DNA of 64,000 nucleotides from Megamerina dolium (lineage: Eukaryota; Arthropoda; Insecta; Diptera; Megamerinidae). Positions 49,690 to 61,867 of the stretch are shown piece by piece. Below the pieces are notes generated by a model that searched no databases, was not told the DNA's origin, and worked only from the letters and a program-made list of their open reading frames with translations. Each line of letters begins with the position of its first letter. The stretch's first letter is position 1. The DNA lies in assembly GCA_963854835.1 (NCBI GenBank), contig OY978529.1, forward strand, positions 38,622,055-38,686,054, read 5' to 3'. The translations under genes were made by a program, and so were the position numbers.

Positions 49690-50290
49690 GAAATGTTTAA
49701 TATTTTGATATCATTCCAAATAAACCATTAAACCGATTGAAAATAAAGCTCAAACTTCGAATATACAATTATATTTGCTAATTTTGAATCTGGTTTAAGA
49801 ATTAGTAGAATAGAATAAATACCACACCTACCTCCCGTACAAAATTTTATTTCCATATGTATGTTTTTGCACTTTTTAGACAAAAATAAAAAGCTATCAA
49901 GGTAAAACTTGATACATATGATTATATTTACTAACACATTACCAGACTTGAGAATATATGTAATCAGACAAAATATGCGACTAGCTGCTATACAAAAGTC
50001 TGTTCCTGTATGTATGTTTTCATACTTTTCGCACGAAGATAAAAAGCGGTCGAGCTGAAACTTTACATATTTTATTGGTTTTACTAACAAATAAACATGT
50101 CTGAGAATGGGCATAATATGATCATAATCACACCTACCTCCCATACAAAAATATGTTTCCGTATATATGTTTTTTCACTTTTCGCACAAATTTATAAGGC
50201 TACCAAGCAGAAACTTGGTACAAACAATCGTTTTTACTAACATATATGGAATCGGATTAAAACCACTCCTACTTCCCATACAAATGTATA
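49690..50290 (+). repeat. Family A repeat array
   Basis: There are four units of about 135-157 bases starting at CTACCTCCCGTACAAAA (about 49828), a decayed one near 49976, CTACCTCCCATACAAAA (about 50135) and CTACTTCCCATACAAAT (about 50268). Each is followed by a TATGTTTTC block, a CACTTTTCGCAC block and AAGCT or GAAACTTGGTAC. The ORF 49728-50144 on the minus strand is read-through of the repeat. Confidence 0.8.
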
Positions 50291-50724
50291 TTCTATACCT
50301 TTCTAATAGTACTAGATATTAAGCTTCGGTATTTCAAAAGTTATGATTTTTAATATTTATTATTTATTAAAAAATTTAATTAATTTACTTTAATTAATTA
50401 ATTATAAATACAAGCGTTCTACTAGATCCTGCTAAAAAATTATATCCAACCCTACTTATACTTATAAGTATTTTATGATATCACAATAACCTCCCCATCT
50501 CAGTATATCACTTCTCAGGAGATTTAAATTGGCACGAAAATATACGATATTCTCCTCAGCAGCAAATCCACCATGAGTATTTATAGCCAAAACTAAATTT
50601 ACATTGAATTTATTGCATTTTTATTGCAACTGGTACCTCTGATGTGCTTTGAAAATGGCACATTGATGCGCTTTATCGCACAATTCTTACATAAATTTAA
50701 TTTAAACCATATTATGCTATCACG

Positions 50725-50727
<3 letters not shown>
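50291..50727. other. Non-coding stretch, nothing recognised
   Basis: A+T-rich (TTAATTAATTAATTA near 50390), with no supported feature. Confidence 0.4.

Positions 50728-50799
<72 letters not shown>
50728..50799. repeat. (TA)n microsatellite
   Basis: An uninterrupted alternating TA run of about 72 bases. The 65-codon ORF across it (50624-50821) is an artefact. Such runs are often polymorphic. Confidence 0.97.
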
Positions 50800-50803
<4 letters not shown>

Positions 50804-51710
50804 ATGTTTTGGCATTACTGAATTGCTGAATAAAATAAACAATTTAAAATGAACAGAATTTAAACGCATTAAAACAAACCCATATAATATCTAGTTGTAG
50901 TTACATCTATGAAGAATCGTAGTAGCATATTTTGAACATGAATTACCAGCATTACCATGCTTATCTCACATCTCACAATTTCTAACCAACAATATCAGAG
51001 AGAATAATGTCAGAAATTATTTGTATTTACATGCTATAGAAATGCTGCCACACATAAAGCTTACTTAGTTATTATTTGTCGCATTATAATTCACAAGAAT
51101 TATACTACTAATTTGAATATTAAATACATTTTTGAATATTTCAACTGCCATTTTCTGATGTTATAACAATTAGTTCAACATACTTAAATGCTAAATAGCA
51201 ATTAAGAATAATAGTAAAAAAAAAAAACAATTCGGTTAAGGCTAATTGCATATTGCTATTTCTATTCTGAGAAGATATAAAGGATTAAAGCAATTAACCT
51301 CAAAAGTATTACAATAGAATGAAAATCTAGATATCTAAAATCATACTCGAACATACATATAAATGAGCTATAAATACACGTAACTATTACAAACTGAAGT
51401 AGGATTATTTTTAGCGACACTCATAGAAATGATGTACTTGTCTGAAGGCGTATTGAAAATAATCTGTTTCTGAACGTGAAACGTACAAATGATTGTAAAC
51501 GCATAGGAAAAAGCTTTTACGATGCTTCATGTTATCCCAACATGTTGAAGCAAGTAAGTAGTGGCAGCCAAGGAGGCGACGGCAGCAAATGTGGTGAGTA
51601 TGCGCAATGATGATAATAAGAACACTGAAAAAAACATAGTTATTTAAATATTTAAATAATTTTCATCAAAATATTAAGCGTTATTTATGCCTAACATAAA
51701 AAAATGAACA
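50800..51710. other. Non-coding stretch with a possible short exon-like patch
   Basis: A short G+C-richer patch at 51560-51600 (GGCAGCCAAGGAGGCGACGG) is followed by a good splice donor sequence (GTGAGTATG, near 51593), and GTAAGTAG lies just before it. Without an upstream reading frame this is only suggestive. Confidence 0.25.
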
Positions 51711-51829
51711 TATGGCACTTATAGGACCCTTTGGACTAGCTTCTCTTCCAGTACTGTTACTCGTGTTATATTTTGAATAATATCAGAAGGAACCTACTTA
51801 TATTAGCCGATTCCGAATGGCAGAAAAAA
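51711..51829 (-). mobile_element. SINE tail fragment, minus
   Basis: TGGCACTTATAGGACCCTTT, GGACTAGCTTCTCTTCCAGT and CTTATATTAGCCGATTCCGA match the SINE 3' half on the minus strand. The rest of the element is absent. Confidence 0.7.
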
Positions 51830-52754
51830 TCATGTCGAAAGCATCAAAAGATGCTTTCATTTAAAGCCAATACTCCACCTAAAAATTTATTACAAAAATT
51901 CTTAACGAAATATTCAAATAACGCGAGTTTACACTCTTTGGAAAATTGACAAATTGTTTACAAAAATGTTGGATAATATTAAAAAAAAATCTTGTCGGCA
52001 AAATACATCCAATTTTATATTTAGATATTATCAAGAGAATTTGGCCTTTTTTAATTTGTCTAAAATGAAATATATTTCTGTCGAAATTGAAAAATATTTT
52101 AAATAGAGGAAATCTAAAAATTAATTAATTTTAAACATTAATAAATGAAAATAAGTACCTTTTCATATCATACGACTTAATCTCTCCTTAGCTAACCACA
52201 ACTTAAAGGATTTTGGCGAATATTACAAACCGGTACACTCGGTACTGAGAAGAAATTTCTGCCAACCAATTATTTTCTTGGTACTTCTCAAATGATCAGA
52301 CCTGAAAGATTTCCTTGTGATCTAAATGATGATAGAATCCAATCTAGAATTTGTTTGCATTATTTTAATTGTCGAGCAAATGCCGAATATTTTGATACTA
52401 TTCTATTTTGGCAGTTTAAAAATATGTGAAAGATATGAAAATAAGAAAAATTTATAATACTTTTTATATATATATTTCTTTATTTGTATTTTTTTCTTTT
52501 TTTCTCAAAATGTTGAGCCATTAATAATCTGCTGCTGCTGTTGGTTGTTGAGTTTACATTTTGTCACTACTGCCGTTGCATAAATTCATATTTAAATTTT
52601 TTATTTTATATTTTCTGTATTAAATATATGAATTTTCTTGTTAAAAAATTTGGATTAACTTCGGTAAACTCAAATGAATTAGATACCTTTTTGCCGGACA
52701 GAAATTTGGATAAAATCAATTACAATTCAGCTCAAAAATTTCTCAACGCAACGA
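51830..52754. other. Non-coding stretch with a SINE tail fragment, plus
   Basis: At 52231-52290, CGGTACTGAGAAGAAATTTC, TGCCAACC and TTCTTGGTACTTCTCAA match the SINE tail in plus orientation. It therefore faces the fragment at 51.7 kb. The remainder is A+T-rich. A candidate poly(A) signal for the neighbouring gene is AATAAA on the minus strand at 52600-52605. Confidence 0.5.
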
Positions 52755-52844
52755 TTAAGCTAAAAAGCATTTAGGATATGGGATCCGAGCTGGACACTCC
52801 ATAGTTCCATAAAATTGAGTTCCTACACAGCATTGAATAGGACA
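52755..52844 (-). CDS. Candidate second coding exon of the sperm-protein-like gene
   Basis: If the transcript uses the donor AAG|GTTAGT near 52944-52938 and the acceptor CTCAAAG ending at 52845, the frame continues for 29 codons to a TAA at 52755-52757: CPIQCCVGTQFYGTMECPAR then IPYPKCFLA. Five of 29 residues are Cys, unusual for chance reading in this A+T-rich DNA. The intron would be about 99 bases (52943-52845), typical of flies. The acceptor lacks a good pyrimidine tract and has AAG rather than CAG/TAG. If unspliced, the protein simply ends with YTKVS. This is an inference. Confidence 0.35.
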   Translation of the reverse strand, partial: CPIQCCVGTQFYGTMECPARIPYPKCFLA

Positions 52845-52934
52845 CTTTGAGCCAGCATTATATTTTTAAAACAATTGATGTACCCATATAGAATTTGCAA
52901 AAAATTGATTTAATTTTACATAAAATTGCTTTCA

Positions 52935-53144
52935 TCAACTAACCTTAGTGTAACATGGTTTACATGGAAGGCACGGTCCACAAGGAGCACAAGGTCCACA
53001 TAATCTTAGTGGCGGACATGGCCCGCATGGCCCACATGGTTTACATGGTCCACACGGTCCACACGGTCCACAGGGTCCACATGGCTTACAGGGTCCACAG
53101 GGTAAGCAGGGAGAGCAGCATGGAGCGGGACAGGAGCGACACAT
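52935..53144 (-). CDS. Cys-Gly-Pro repeat protein, male-specific sperm protein-like
   Basis: The 69-codon ORF starts [16 protein letters not shown] and consists mostly of CGPC, KPC and LPC triplets, with 21 Cys residues spaced mainly every third residue. The pattern matches the Drosophila Mst84D/Mst87F (Mst(3)CGP) proteins, small structural components of the sperm flagellum that are transcribed in spermatocytes and translated later. The run is interrupted once by CPPLRLC (residues 43-49). Nothing else of this length here has such non-random composition, and the repeat is kept without stops. The ATG follows ATCTCAAAATG and lies 18 bases after a likely intron acceptor. No partner gene of the family is visible in this window. 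The opposite strand is also open, but as a by-product. Confidence 0.8.
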   Translation of the reverse strand: MCRSCPAPCCSPCLPCGPCKPCGPCGPCGPCGPCKPCGPCGPCPPLRLCGPCAPCGPCLPCKPCYTKVS

Positions 53145-53162
53145 TTTGAGATTTTTCTATAT

Positions 53163-53225
53163 CTAAGAATAAAACATAATAATATAACGTCAATATCAAT
53201 AATTTGAAGAGTTTAATGTACTTAC
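53163..53225 (-). other. Likely 5'UTR intron of the Cys-Gly-Pro gene
   Basis: On the minus strand, ACATC|GTAAGTAC at 53225 gives a consensus donor and TTTATTCTTAG ending at 53163 gives a strong acceptor, for a 63-base intron, an ordinary size for flies. The start codon is 19-21 bases downstream of the acceptor. In Drosophila this gene family is controlled after transcription by a short 5'UTR element that, as I recall, begins ACATC; here ACATC sits exactly at the donor. That may be chance. Confidence 0.6.
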
Positions 53226-53959
53226 GATGTTAAATTTTCAAAGAAATAAAGAAATATATATATGTTACAGAAAATTTAGAAAAGGTGAAAGAATTGAAAT
53301 TTTAGAAATGACTGAAATTTTTGTATATGATTTTTTTCCTTTTAAATAATTTGTTTTCAAAGATAATGTAATTGCTTTACTGATTTCGAGTGCAAGTAGA
53401 TTATAGTGTAGTACAAAGCATAGTATCGGGATTGGATATGTCCACTAGAAGGTATTTGTAGAATATTTGCTTTATGACATATATAAAAAAATGCATATTT
53501 TTGCATATTTTTGGCTATTTAAATTAAAATTTATTTGAGGAAATTCAGTCTTTCTATCTAACTTATTAAGCGGTCGAAGTATCTGCGTAGTAACACAATA
53601 ATTCCCACTCAAAGAGAGAACAGCAACTATAATGTACCACACAAAATTAACAATTTTTGTTACACACATGAGAAATTCGAACGCGATTCTGAAGTTAAGT
53701 AAATATGTAAAAAAATTTATTCATTTAGAGCATCTATAGCTTTGAAGATATACAGAAATAATAAAATTAGGACAAATATTCATCGATTTTAATGAATAAC
53801 TGTAATGTAATTGAAAGTAATATTTAATTAAATACTTTTGCTTTACCGTTTAAGAGTGCTTTAACTGTGTGTAAAATGTTTGAATAAAATAAAATATGCT
53901 AAATTAAATGTAATAATTCGTAATTTCGCATTTTATTGTATTAAAAGCATTTTTTTTTT
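53226..53959. other. Upstream of the Cys-Gly-Pro gene, nothing else recognised
   Basis: A+T-rich. It should contain the promoter of the minus-strand gene starting upstream of 53225, but testis genes often lack a TATA box and I cannot locate a start site. The ORF 53472-53669 has no recognisable motif. Confidence 0.4.
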
Positions 53960-54560
53960 CAATATATCCACTCTTTAAAGAAGCTCCCATACAAAATGGA
54001 CAACAGAACACATGAAAATCTAAGTATCACCTGAGGAATCTTAGAGTAGTGAAATATATGACGGACACTTATAAGTTTTTCTTGCTCGACATATTCTCGG
54101 CACCCCTTAAGGGGACTCCCATACAAAAACATCTGAAGCAACCCCATGGATAGAAGGCGGTTAAGTATATGATGGACCCTCATTCATTTTTCATTCTTAA
54201 TATTAGGTCTAAATATACTTACCCCTTATATATACTCCTAAAGGGGACTCCCATACAAAATTACCACAAATACATCTGAGAATTGACGAATAACCGCAAA
54301 AAGTACATATAGAGTGCTTAAATGTGTTACTGATTCGCAATAATTTCTCCTCTTCAATATTTCCTCCATCATTCCTATACAAAATGAACGAAAATGCAAT
54401 TCAAAATCGACAAATAACTTCATAACTGAACAAAAATCGCATTAATATCATTGAAATGTATGACTTGTTTCCATTAATTTTTAAACATACTCACCAGCTA
54501 TCGCCATCCCTTTTGTAAACTCCCATACAAAATAATTCAAAGCCACCCGATGATGGACAA
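53960..54560 (+). repeat. Family B repeat array
   Basis: Units with AGCTCCCATACAAAATGGAC (53984), CCCTTAAGGGGACTCCCATA (54104), AAAGGGGACTCCCATACAAA (54240) and AACTCCCATACAAAATAAT (54519), alternating with CTGAGGAATCTTAG-like and CATACTCACC-like blocks. Minus-strand ORFs of 61-74 codons here (GSPL and YGS phrases) arise from the repeat. Confidence 0.75.
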
Positions 54561-57500
54561 TAACTACACAGGAGTCGCCTTTAGAATGATGACATTTATG
54601 AAATAAAGATAAAAATCTCCGAATTTAATAAAACCTGAGGCCAAGAAAATAGTTTCACCAATTTTTGATTTCTTTCATTTAACTACTTTTTTGCAATATC
54701 CAAATTTCAAATATATATTGTATGACATACATAAAAGAACGTTAAATTGGAAATTGAGAAGAAAAAACATCGAAATCACTTGAAACTTTCCATATACAAT
54801 TGAAGAATTTTCCCCAAGTGGTTCAACAACTACAACAAATCACTTTCAACAATTCATCATTCTACCAAAAGAAAAAAAAAACAACAAGACCAAAACAGAC
54901 GACTACATTGAAATTAACTACAAGAGATCTACATATTTACTGCTAGTCTAGTATAAATTTGCATTTAAATTTGTATTTTCCCCATACAGGTAACACACAT
55001 CTCTCATATTAACTACATACATACGAGTTTACAGACTATGTTTTCCCCCAAGGTACATAAATATGTCAAAGAAGGATAAATAGCAGGCCTATGGCATTAA
55101 CAACAGCCACAGCTATAAATAAAGCATATACACTCACACATAATATATAAATAAATACGTGCGTATGTTTATATTTACGCTGATATTGTGGTGCTTTTAT
55201 TGTTGTTGTTGTTGTTGTTGCTGTTGATATTGTTGTTCCAATTCGTCATAACAATCGCCTCATATATAGTACTGGTACTGGTACATTCATACGCACTTTC
55301 ATACGAGATATTTATATAAATAAAGCAATTATGTGGTAAATGTATATATATAACGTCACACACACACACACACACACACACAGATATACTCACCAACGTA
55401 CACCTTCTCATACAAACAAACATACTAATAAATATATAAAATGAATATGGTATGCTAATAGTTGTTATGCAGCGGTAAACTGTACTGCTGTCACAATCAA
55501 TGATTGTATACAAGTTGCTCATACGCTCTGTTGTATTACTGTTAATGTGCGACCACTCATTGTTGGTTGACTATATACAAATATGTAGGAATATAAAGTA
55601 GACCATCTGTATTAATATTGGATGGGCAATTCTCTGAAATGATATACATATATGTCATTGCGCATTTTGTTATCGTTTATATCATTTTCAACACTTAAAC
55701 TAATGAATGAAACCATTTGGGAAATTACATGTTAAGGTATCTTCATCATCACAAACTACATAGATAGTAAGCAGAACTGAGCCCGACGAAGAAGAAGAAG
55801 CATTGCTATATAAATTTACATATTTATTTTACTTACAATTTAATTTGATTATAAATATATTGCATATTGGTTTGACATATTACACGTAAAATCAATTTAA
55901 ATTAATTTAAAACGTGCCAACTTGTAGACTGCTTGCATTGTGGTTATGGAAATACTGACCACTGCTGCTGTCCAAACAATACGATTCAATTATATAAAAT
56001 AAATCAAAATAACTTTTTCTTTTTTTTTTTTTGTAATTTCTTCCACTATTTGTTCTTGTTTTTTATGGATGTATATGTTAAGCTGATTGAAAAGTTCGAA
56101 AATGAGAAAACAAATTGTTGAGGGCTGTTGATATTGTCATTCTATATGCTATTATAGAAAAATAAGAATTTCTCCACCATGCCACAATTGTTTGTGTAAT
56201 AATTAATTTGCGTGTTGTTACGTAGGGTAAAACAAAAAAAAACGAAAACAAATAATACATTTGCAAAAACTTTATGAAATTGATGTAGTTCATAAATTAT
56301 TATTACAATGCAGTACACATTATAATTATTATTATTGGATGGGCAATCTAAACAGACTGACTATATTACAGCAACGCGTGAGATAAAGAAAACAGTACAT
56401 AATATAACGTAACATACATTTTATCCTCAGAGAAACAAAACAACCATCGGTCAAAATGAAATGAAATGGAAAAACTTACAACATAAATAAGATTTATAAT
56501 GGCAATAAATGCTGCGCCCTCGAGTAATTTACACTCAACAAAAAACAATAACAACAACATTTACACTCAAACACAATCATTTGGACATGTATGTACATAC
56601 ACTACATTCCTTCATATATGAACGTACGCAAACCGTATGATGAATGGTGAGAATTATGTGTACTAGACTATTGTAAATTCCCATGATATATGGTAGAAAA
56701 TGTAAGATGAAAAAAATTCAAAGACAGTAAAACAAAAAGTATAAGCGAAAAGCCAAAAAAACGATATTTTAAATGATTGTTTACAAAGAAAAAATATTAC
56801 AATATAAAAAATAAAAGGACACCGATATGATTGTCGCAATGTGACCAACGGCTGCTGCTTTGGTTAGGAGAATGTTTGCCCTCTATATTGGACAATTGAG
56901 TCAAAAATTGTGCCATACATATGTAAGCGAATAGTTAATAGGCGAATAGCGAATAGGGACTATATTGGTAAGACAAATGATATGCTAGGGATATGTGTAA
57001 TATTAGAAAAACCATAATCGCCTATAGACCAGAGTTGGGAAAAATGCTACGGTCCGTAAACACAAATGAATCAGCGCATATTGAAGGACTTTATTGAAAT
57101 ATTATGTATAATGCCTACATTCTAGTCATTCAAGTGTAACAAATGAATCTTTTAAACTTTGAATGTGGCGCTCATTGACCTCATGTATTTTTACCCCTGG
57201 CACTCGAGTTTAATTAACGGTGAGAGTATGGAGAACTGCGCTATAGAAATGTGCCTAATAAAACCAATAGAAAAGCAAATGACTATACGAAATTTTCTAA
57301 TGAATTTTATTTCATTTAATAGATAGGCATTTAAGATCATTATCAAATAATTTTTAATAGTCTGAATTAAAGCAAATATACAAATTTTGATGACCCAAAT
57401 TCTCGAAATATTGTATTTACAATATTATTTTTTGTTTGAAAACTCTTTACAAAAAATAATGCAAATTGCGCACAGAAAAAATGATAAAGTTATTTCACAA

Positions 57501-58789
57501 ATTTTTCGGTACTTTCCTCAAAAATATTCTACTAGAAAAGAAAGACTTTCTCAGCTACCAGCAACAGTTTAGTCATTCTTCTTTAGTTTTGTTTCGCAAA
57601 ATTTAAATAACACATACAAACCATGATTGTTCCCATATACTCCACATTTAAATCCTGGATAGTAGAGAGTGGAAGATGCATCAAACTATTTTTTCAATTA
57701 TTATTAATTTTACAATAAATTAATGTCAACATTGCTGTCATCTAAAACACATCAGCAATTCATGCCGAATTATCTGAATTTAAACGAATAAATTCACAAA
57801 AATATCAATATCAATTAAAAAACCAACAATAAAATGGGATTTTTGAATACCTTTTGTGGCAGTGTGAACAAACAAAATCATTATTAAACTGTTGCTGACA
57901 TCTACAAATTAATGTACCCTATTTCTTTAGGAAATGACAAATAACATTGATTATAAATCACTTCCAAACAATTACAAGCAATAGGCAAGTAACTTTGAAA
58001 GAAGAACTCACTACAAAAATTTCGAAAATTTTAGAATTAGATTATGTGGTTAGAGCTTCATATGAAAATATCTACCTTTTTTCTCTCCCCAATTTCTATT
58101 TTTAATTGACATAAGTATAATAAGAGCACTCTAGCAGGTATAAATATTTACTTACTGCACGAATTATATAGTCTTATAGATATAATTTACATACGACAAG
58201 GCTTTGTTTGCCATTAACACTTACTTGCATATAAATAATTATATACTCGTAGATTTACTTCATTGTAAACCGTTTAATATTGTGTATTAGAATAACAAAT
58301 ATACATAACATATATCATGCTAAATAGCAATTGACACTGTTGACATCTATTTCATTTGATTAATTATAATAGAGGTTACATTAATTTCCTCTAGCCTAAT
58401 AATGTCTACATGAATTTATGCACACATAATTTATGATGTTAAAGGAAATACGACAATAGCTATAAAGTAATTGATTTGATTCAAAGTTATATATAACTAT
58501 AATACTCAATGAAACGGTTAGACAAAAAACTCAAAGCCCAAAGGAATACTGAATAATGGAATAAGTTATTTATTTCAATGTGCACAAAAATCATGTGAGT
58601 CATAGTATCAAATTTCTCAATTAACTTGTTCCAGTTTCTTGTTCTACTATTTCCTAAAATAATAGTTTATTTAATAAATACATTACTGATTGGAATCGTG
58701 ATTCTCGATTTAGCCAAGCATTCTTCCTGTTCTATCGAGTTGAAAATTATCGAATAAGAATATTTTCACAAGTCAACTTTCAAGTTTGA
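54561..58789. other. Long non-coding stretch with microsatellites
   Basis: It contains (TTG)n-like sequence at 55201-55239, (CA)n at 55357-55382, T-runs near 56017 and CATACA simple sequence. The 115-codon minus-strand ORF 55175-55522 crosses both microsatellites and is an artefact. No gene, RNA or element boundary is supported. Confidence 0.45.
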
Positions 58790-61640
58790 AAATGCACGAA
58801 ATTTGTGTGTGTGCGAAAATATAAAGCTATCAAGCTGAAAATTGGTACATAGAATTTTAGTTACCATTATATATTTTAGGGATTAGCTGATTCAGACACT
58901 CTTCGTCCCTCAGATCGTGTGTTAATTATTTGTTTGGTTGTAGAATTCTTCTACTTCCTTCCTCATAATAACATCACGGGTTATTTCAAGCATGTCTTTG
59001 TGGGGTATGTTCCACATTTCGAGTTCATCAATAAATTGGCGACCTGCTTGTCAATGCAGGACACTGGCATAATCTGCAAATGTCTGCATCCTCCCCTTCA
59101 ACAAGACCCATCTTGCTGAGGTGGTACCTGAAATTGCCATGCCCAGTTATTAATGCAGTCAACCAGCTTAGAGTCATTCGTACTAGACTGAGAGCCCTCC
59201 CCGATTCACTGCCCTTTGATAGCCTCAACGAAGCATTTGACTGTCTACAAGTGGATAAGTTCTCCCATCTCGTGAGATTCGACCTTTCCCTTCACCGTCC
59301 TGCACTAAGAGCAACTACTGGTTCCGGTCCATAAAACTCAGCTTCAAATACTTGGCTAAATAAGGCGTCTGCAGCTTGCAGCTTTTTGTCCTATATCAAT
59401 ATGTCCCTTCACTTACATAAGAGTAATCGCATTACCACGAGCACACCCATAAGATTCTGAACACATTCGAGCTCCAACATAGAAGATACCGTAAGTTGTT
59501 GCAGTCGCCTGACCACGGCCTGGTTATCGAGTGCTAGCAAGATTTTCTTACCTTGCACCTATCCCTCCAGTAGATGGTCTAGCGCATGCATTAAACCAAG
59601 CATTTCTGCTTGATAGACCGATACGTATCTTCCCAGATTCAGAGTGCATGCCAGCCCCAACACTTTAGAGAAGATTCCAGTACCCGCTCTGCCATCCATT
59701 AATGAACCATCTGTAAAAATACTGAATACGTCTTCAATGAGTGTTCTGTTTGACTTTTCAGTCATCTTCAGCCTACCCATTCCCTCCACTGGCATTTGCG
59801 CCTCCTTTACGCTGCTATATAACAGTGACAGTATGCCCCTGTGCCCTATCTCCGTGCCAAATCCATACCAATTATTGGTTGTCTTCAGACGTAATGCTGT
59901 TAATGCCGCTGACTTCATAATATGCAAGTCCAACGGCAGCAGCCCGAGAAACACTTCCAATGCTTCTACTGGGGTCGTCCGGATAGCTCCGGTAATCCCA
60001 ATACAAGCCATTCTTTGCACCCTATCTAACTTGCTTTTCGCGGTCTTTTGGGTGACCTTAGGCCACCAGACCACAGCAGCATACGATATTAAGGGCCTTA
60101 CGAGTGCGCTGTTCTGGGAGTAATTCCCCACATGAGACCGAACACTCTCTTACACTGATGCAATACCCGCTTGCCCTTCTGGATCTTGTCATCGACGTGA
60201 CTATTCCAAGTCAGCTTGTTATCCAGAATGACACCTAGATACTTTACTTCCTTGGAGACATTGATGTTCGATCCTATTGTTAGTCCAGTCCTCCTTTTAG
60301 TAAAGAGTACTGTTTCCGACTTACTAGCATTTACAGAGAGACCTTCTTCCGTGCACCATCCTTCAACCATTTTGAGTGCACCTCTCATGGTATCATAAAT
60401 AGTGTCCAGGAACTTACCGCTCACCGTTACCGCTATGTCATCTGCATACCCGACGGTGTGTATGCCTTTTGAGTCCAGAATCTGAAGTAGGGAATCGACC
60501 GTAATGTTCCAAAGGATGGGCGATAATACTCCCCCCTGTGGACACCCTTTGACTACCCTACCTCTGAGTCTGTAACTCCCATTTTGTTGAGTTTATTGCC
60601 CTTTTCCTCAACATGCTGTCCACCTACCTTATGATAGTTGGGCTGACTTCACGAGTAGCAAGAGTCATCCTTAGCTTATCGAAACCAATCTTATCGAAGG
60701 CACCTTCTATATACATAAAAGTAGACATGGATATCCCTCCACAAAATAGTTCCCTCTCCGCTACGCGAACGGGTTCGTGCAGGGCCGTTTCAGTGGATTC
60801 GCCAGCTCTGTATGCGTGCTGACACCTGCTCAGTGATTTTGTCAGAATAGACATATTCAATAATCGAATCGAATTAAAATCACACTTACCTCACATACAA
60901 ATGTATGTTTTAATATGTAGTTTTTCACCCTTTTCATCTGAAACTTTAATGATATCAAGCTGAAACTTCTTATATACGATTTTATTTAATATTGAGCTAA
61001 CTTAGTTGAAAATGAATAAAATCTGATCGAAAATACTACCACCTCTCATACAGAACAGAAGTATGTTTTAAACTGTAGTGTCCTTATGAAAATGTAAAGG
61101 CATAGAAGTGAAACTCAGCATATACGATTAGATTTGTCAACATGCAATACCGTTAGACAATTTTTACTTTTGGTAGAAAATCTCACCTACCTTCCATATA
61201 AAAATATGTTTTCAAATGAATATTTTGACATTTTACACAAGATAATGTATTGATATCAAGCTGAAACTCAGTACATATAACTAAATTTATAAACAAATAG
61301 ATGAACCTGATAATAGAATAGATAAAATTGGATGAAAATCACTCCTACCTCTCATACAAAAGTGTGTTTCCGTACGTATGTTTTCACAATTTGTACACGA
61401 AAATACAAATTTATGCAGCAGAAACTTGAAACATGTGATTATATTTGCAAATTAATGGACGAGCTTGAGATTTGACAGTATCAGATGAAAATCACGCCCA
61501 CCTCTCATACTAAAGTATGTTTTAAAATGTATATTGTGCAGCTAAAAGATTGAACGTCGGTGTGAATGACTATTGTGATCAAGGTGTGAACATGTTTAAA
61601 AATTGGCGTTATCAGAGAAAAACCACACCTACCTCCAGTA
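58790..61640 (+). repeat. Family A repeat array, split by a LINE
   Basis: A family A unit at 58790-58880 (AAAATATAAAGCTATCAAGC, TGAAAATTGGTACATAG) breaks off, and units resume at about 60860 (AAAATCACACTTACCTCACA). They continue to 61640 with about six units spaced roughly 130-155 bases (CTACCTTCCATATAAAA near 61187, CTACCTCTCATACAAAA near 61345, CACCTCTCATACTAAAG near 61499, CTACCTCCAGTACAAG near 61630). Removing the LINE restores a normal unit order. Confidence 0.75.
58922..60860 (-). pseudogene. LINE polyprotein relic: reverse transcriptase and RNase H
   Basis: A non-LTR retrotransposon that copies its RNA at a nicked target. On the minus strand, in order: the RT finger region CQHAYRAGESTETALHEP and EGAFDKIGFDKLR (60824-60660); the RT core CPQGGVLSPILWN (about 60545) and YADD (about 60450, catalytic); the thumb region KEVKYLGVILDNKLTWNSHV (about 60260); ALVRPLISYAAVVW (60105); the RNase H with FTDGSLMDG (first Asp), QAEMLGL (Glu) and LLALDNQAV (Asp); and the zinc-binding tail ICRLCQCPA (59070), with a frame ending NQTNN at 58922. 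At least four frame changes break it. The endonuclease and ORF1 are missing, so it is 5'-truncated near 60860. RNase H presence and the QHAYRAGxST motif point to an I/LOA-type clade, unproven. It lies inside a family A array. Confidence 0.85.
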
Positions 61641-61867
61641 CAAGAATATATTATTTCGACAGTATATCTGAGTTTCTGTCCTAGTTGAAGTTAAAGTTTT
61701 CCAATTCTTTTACTGAATTCATCCAAATGTCAAATGTTGCTATTTTTGTGCTAGAGACCCTTATTAATGCATAGGAACGAATGTAATTACATTGAAAATT
61801 AAATGTATTTCGCTGAAGGTAATTTACTGTCAAGCAGAGTTAAGAAGGGCCCTCCTAACCAGTCAAG
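61641..61867. other. Non-coding stretch, nothing recognised
   Basis: Short stretch between the repeat array and the unassigned ORF. Confidence 0.3.

Noticed and set aside
52955..53149. Plus-strand ORF opposite the Cys-Gly-Pro gene (Val/His/Met-rich)
   Set aside because: It is a by-product of the repeat; only the minus-strand reading gives the known family pattern and splice context.
59644..60123. 159-codon plus-strand ORF
   Set aside because: It is antisense to the LINE RT/RNase H region, where the minus strand carries recognisable motifs.
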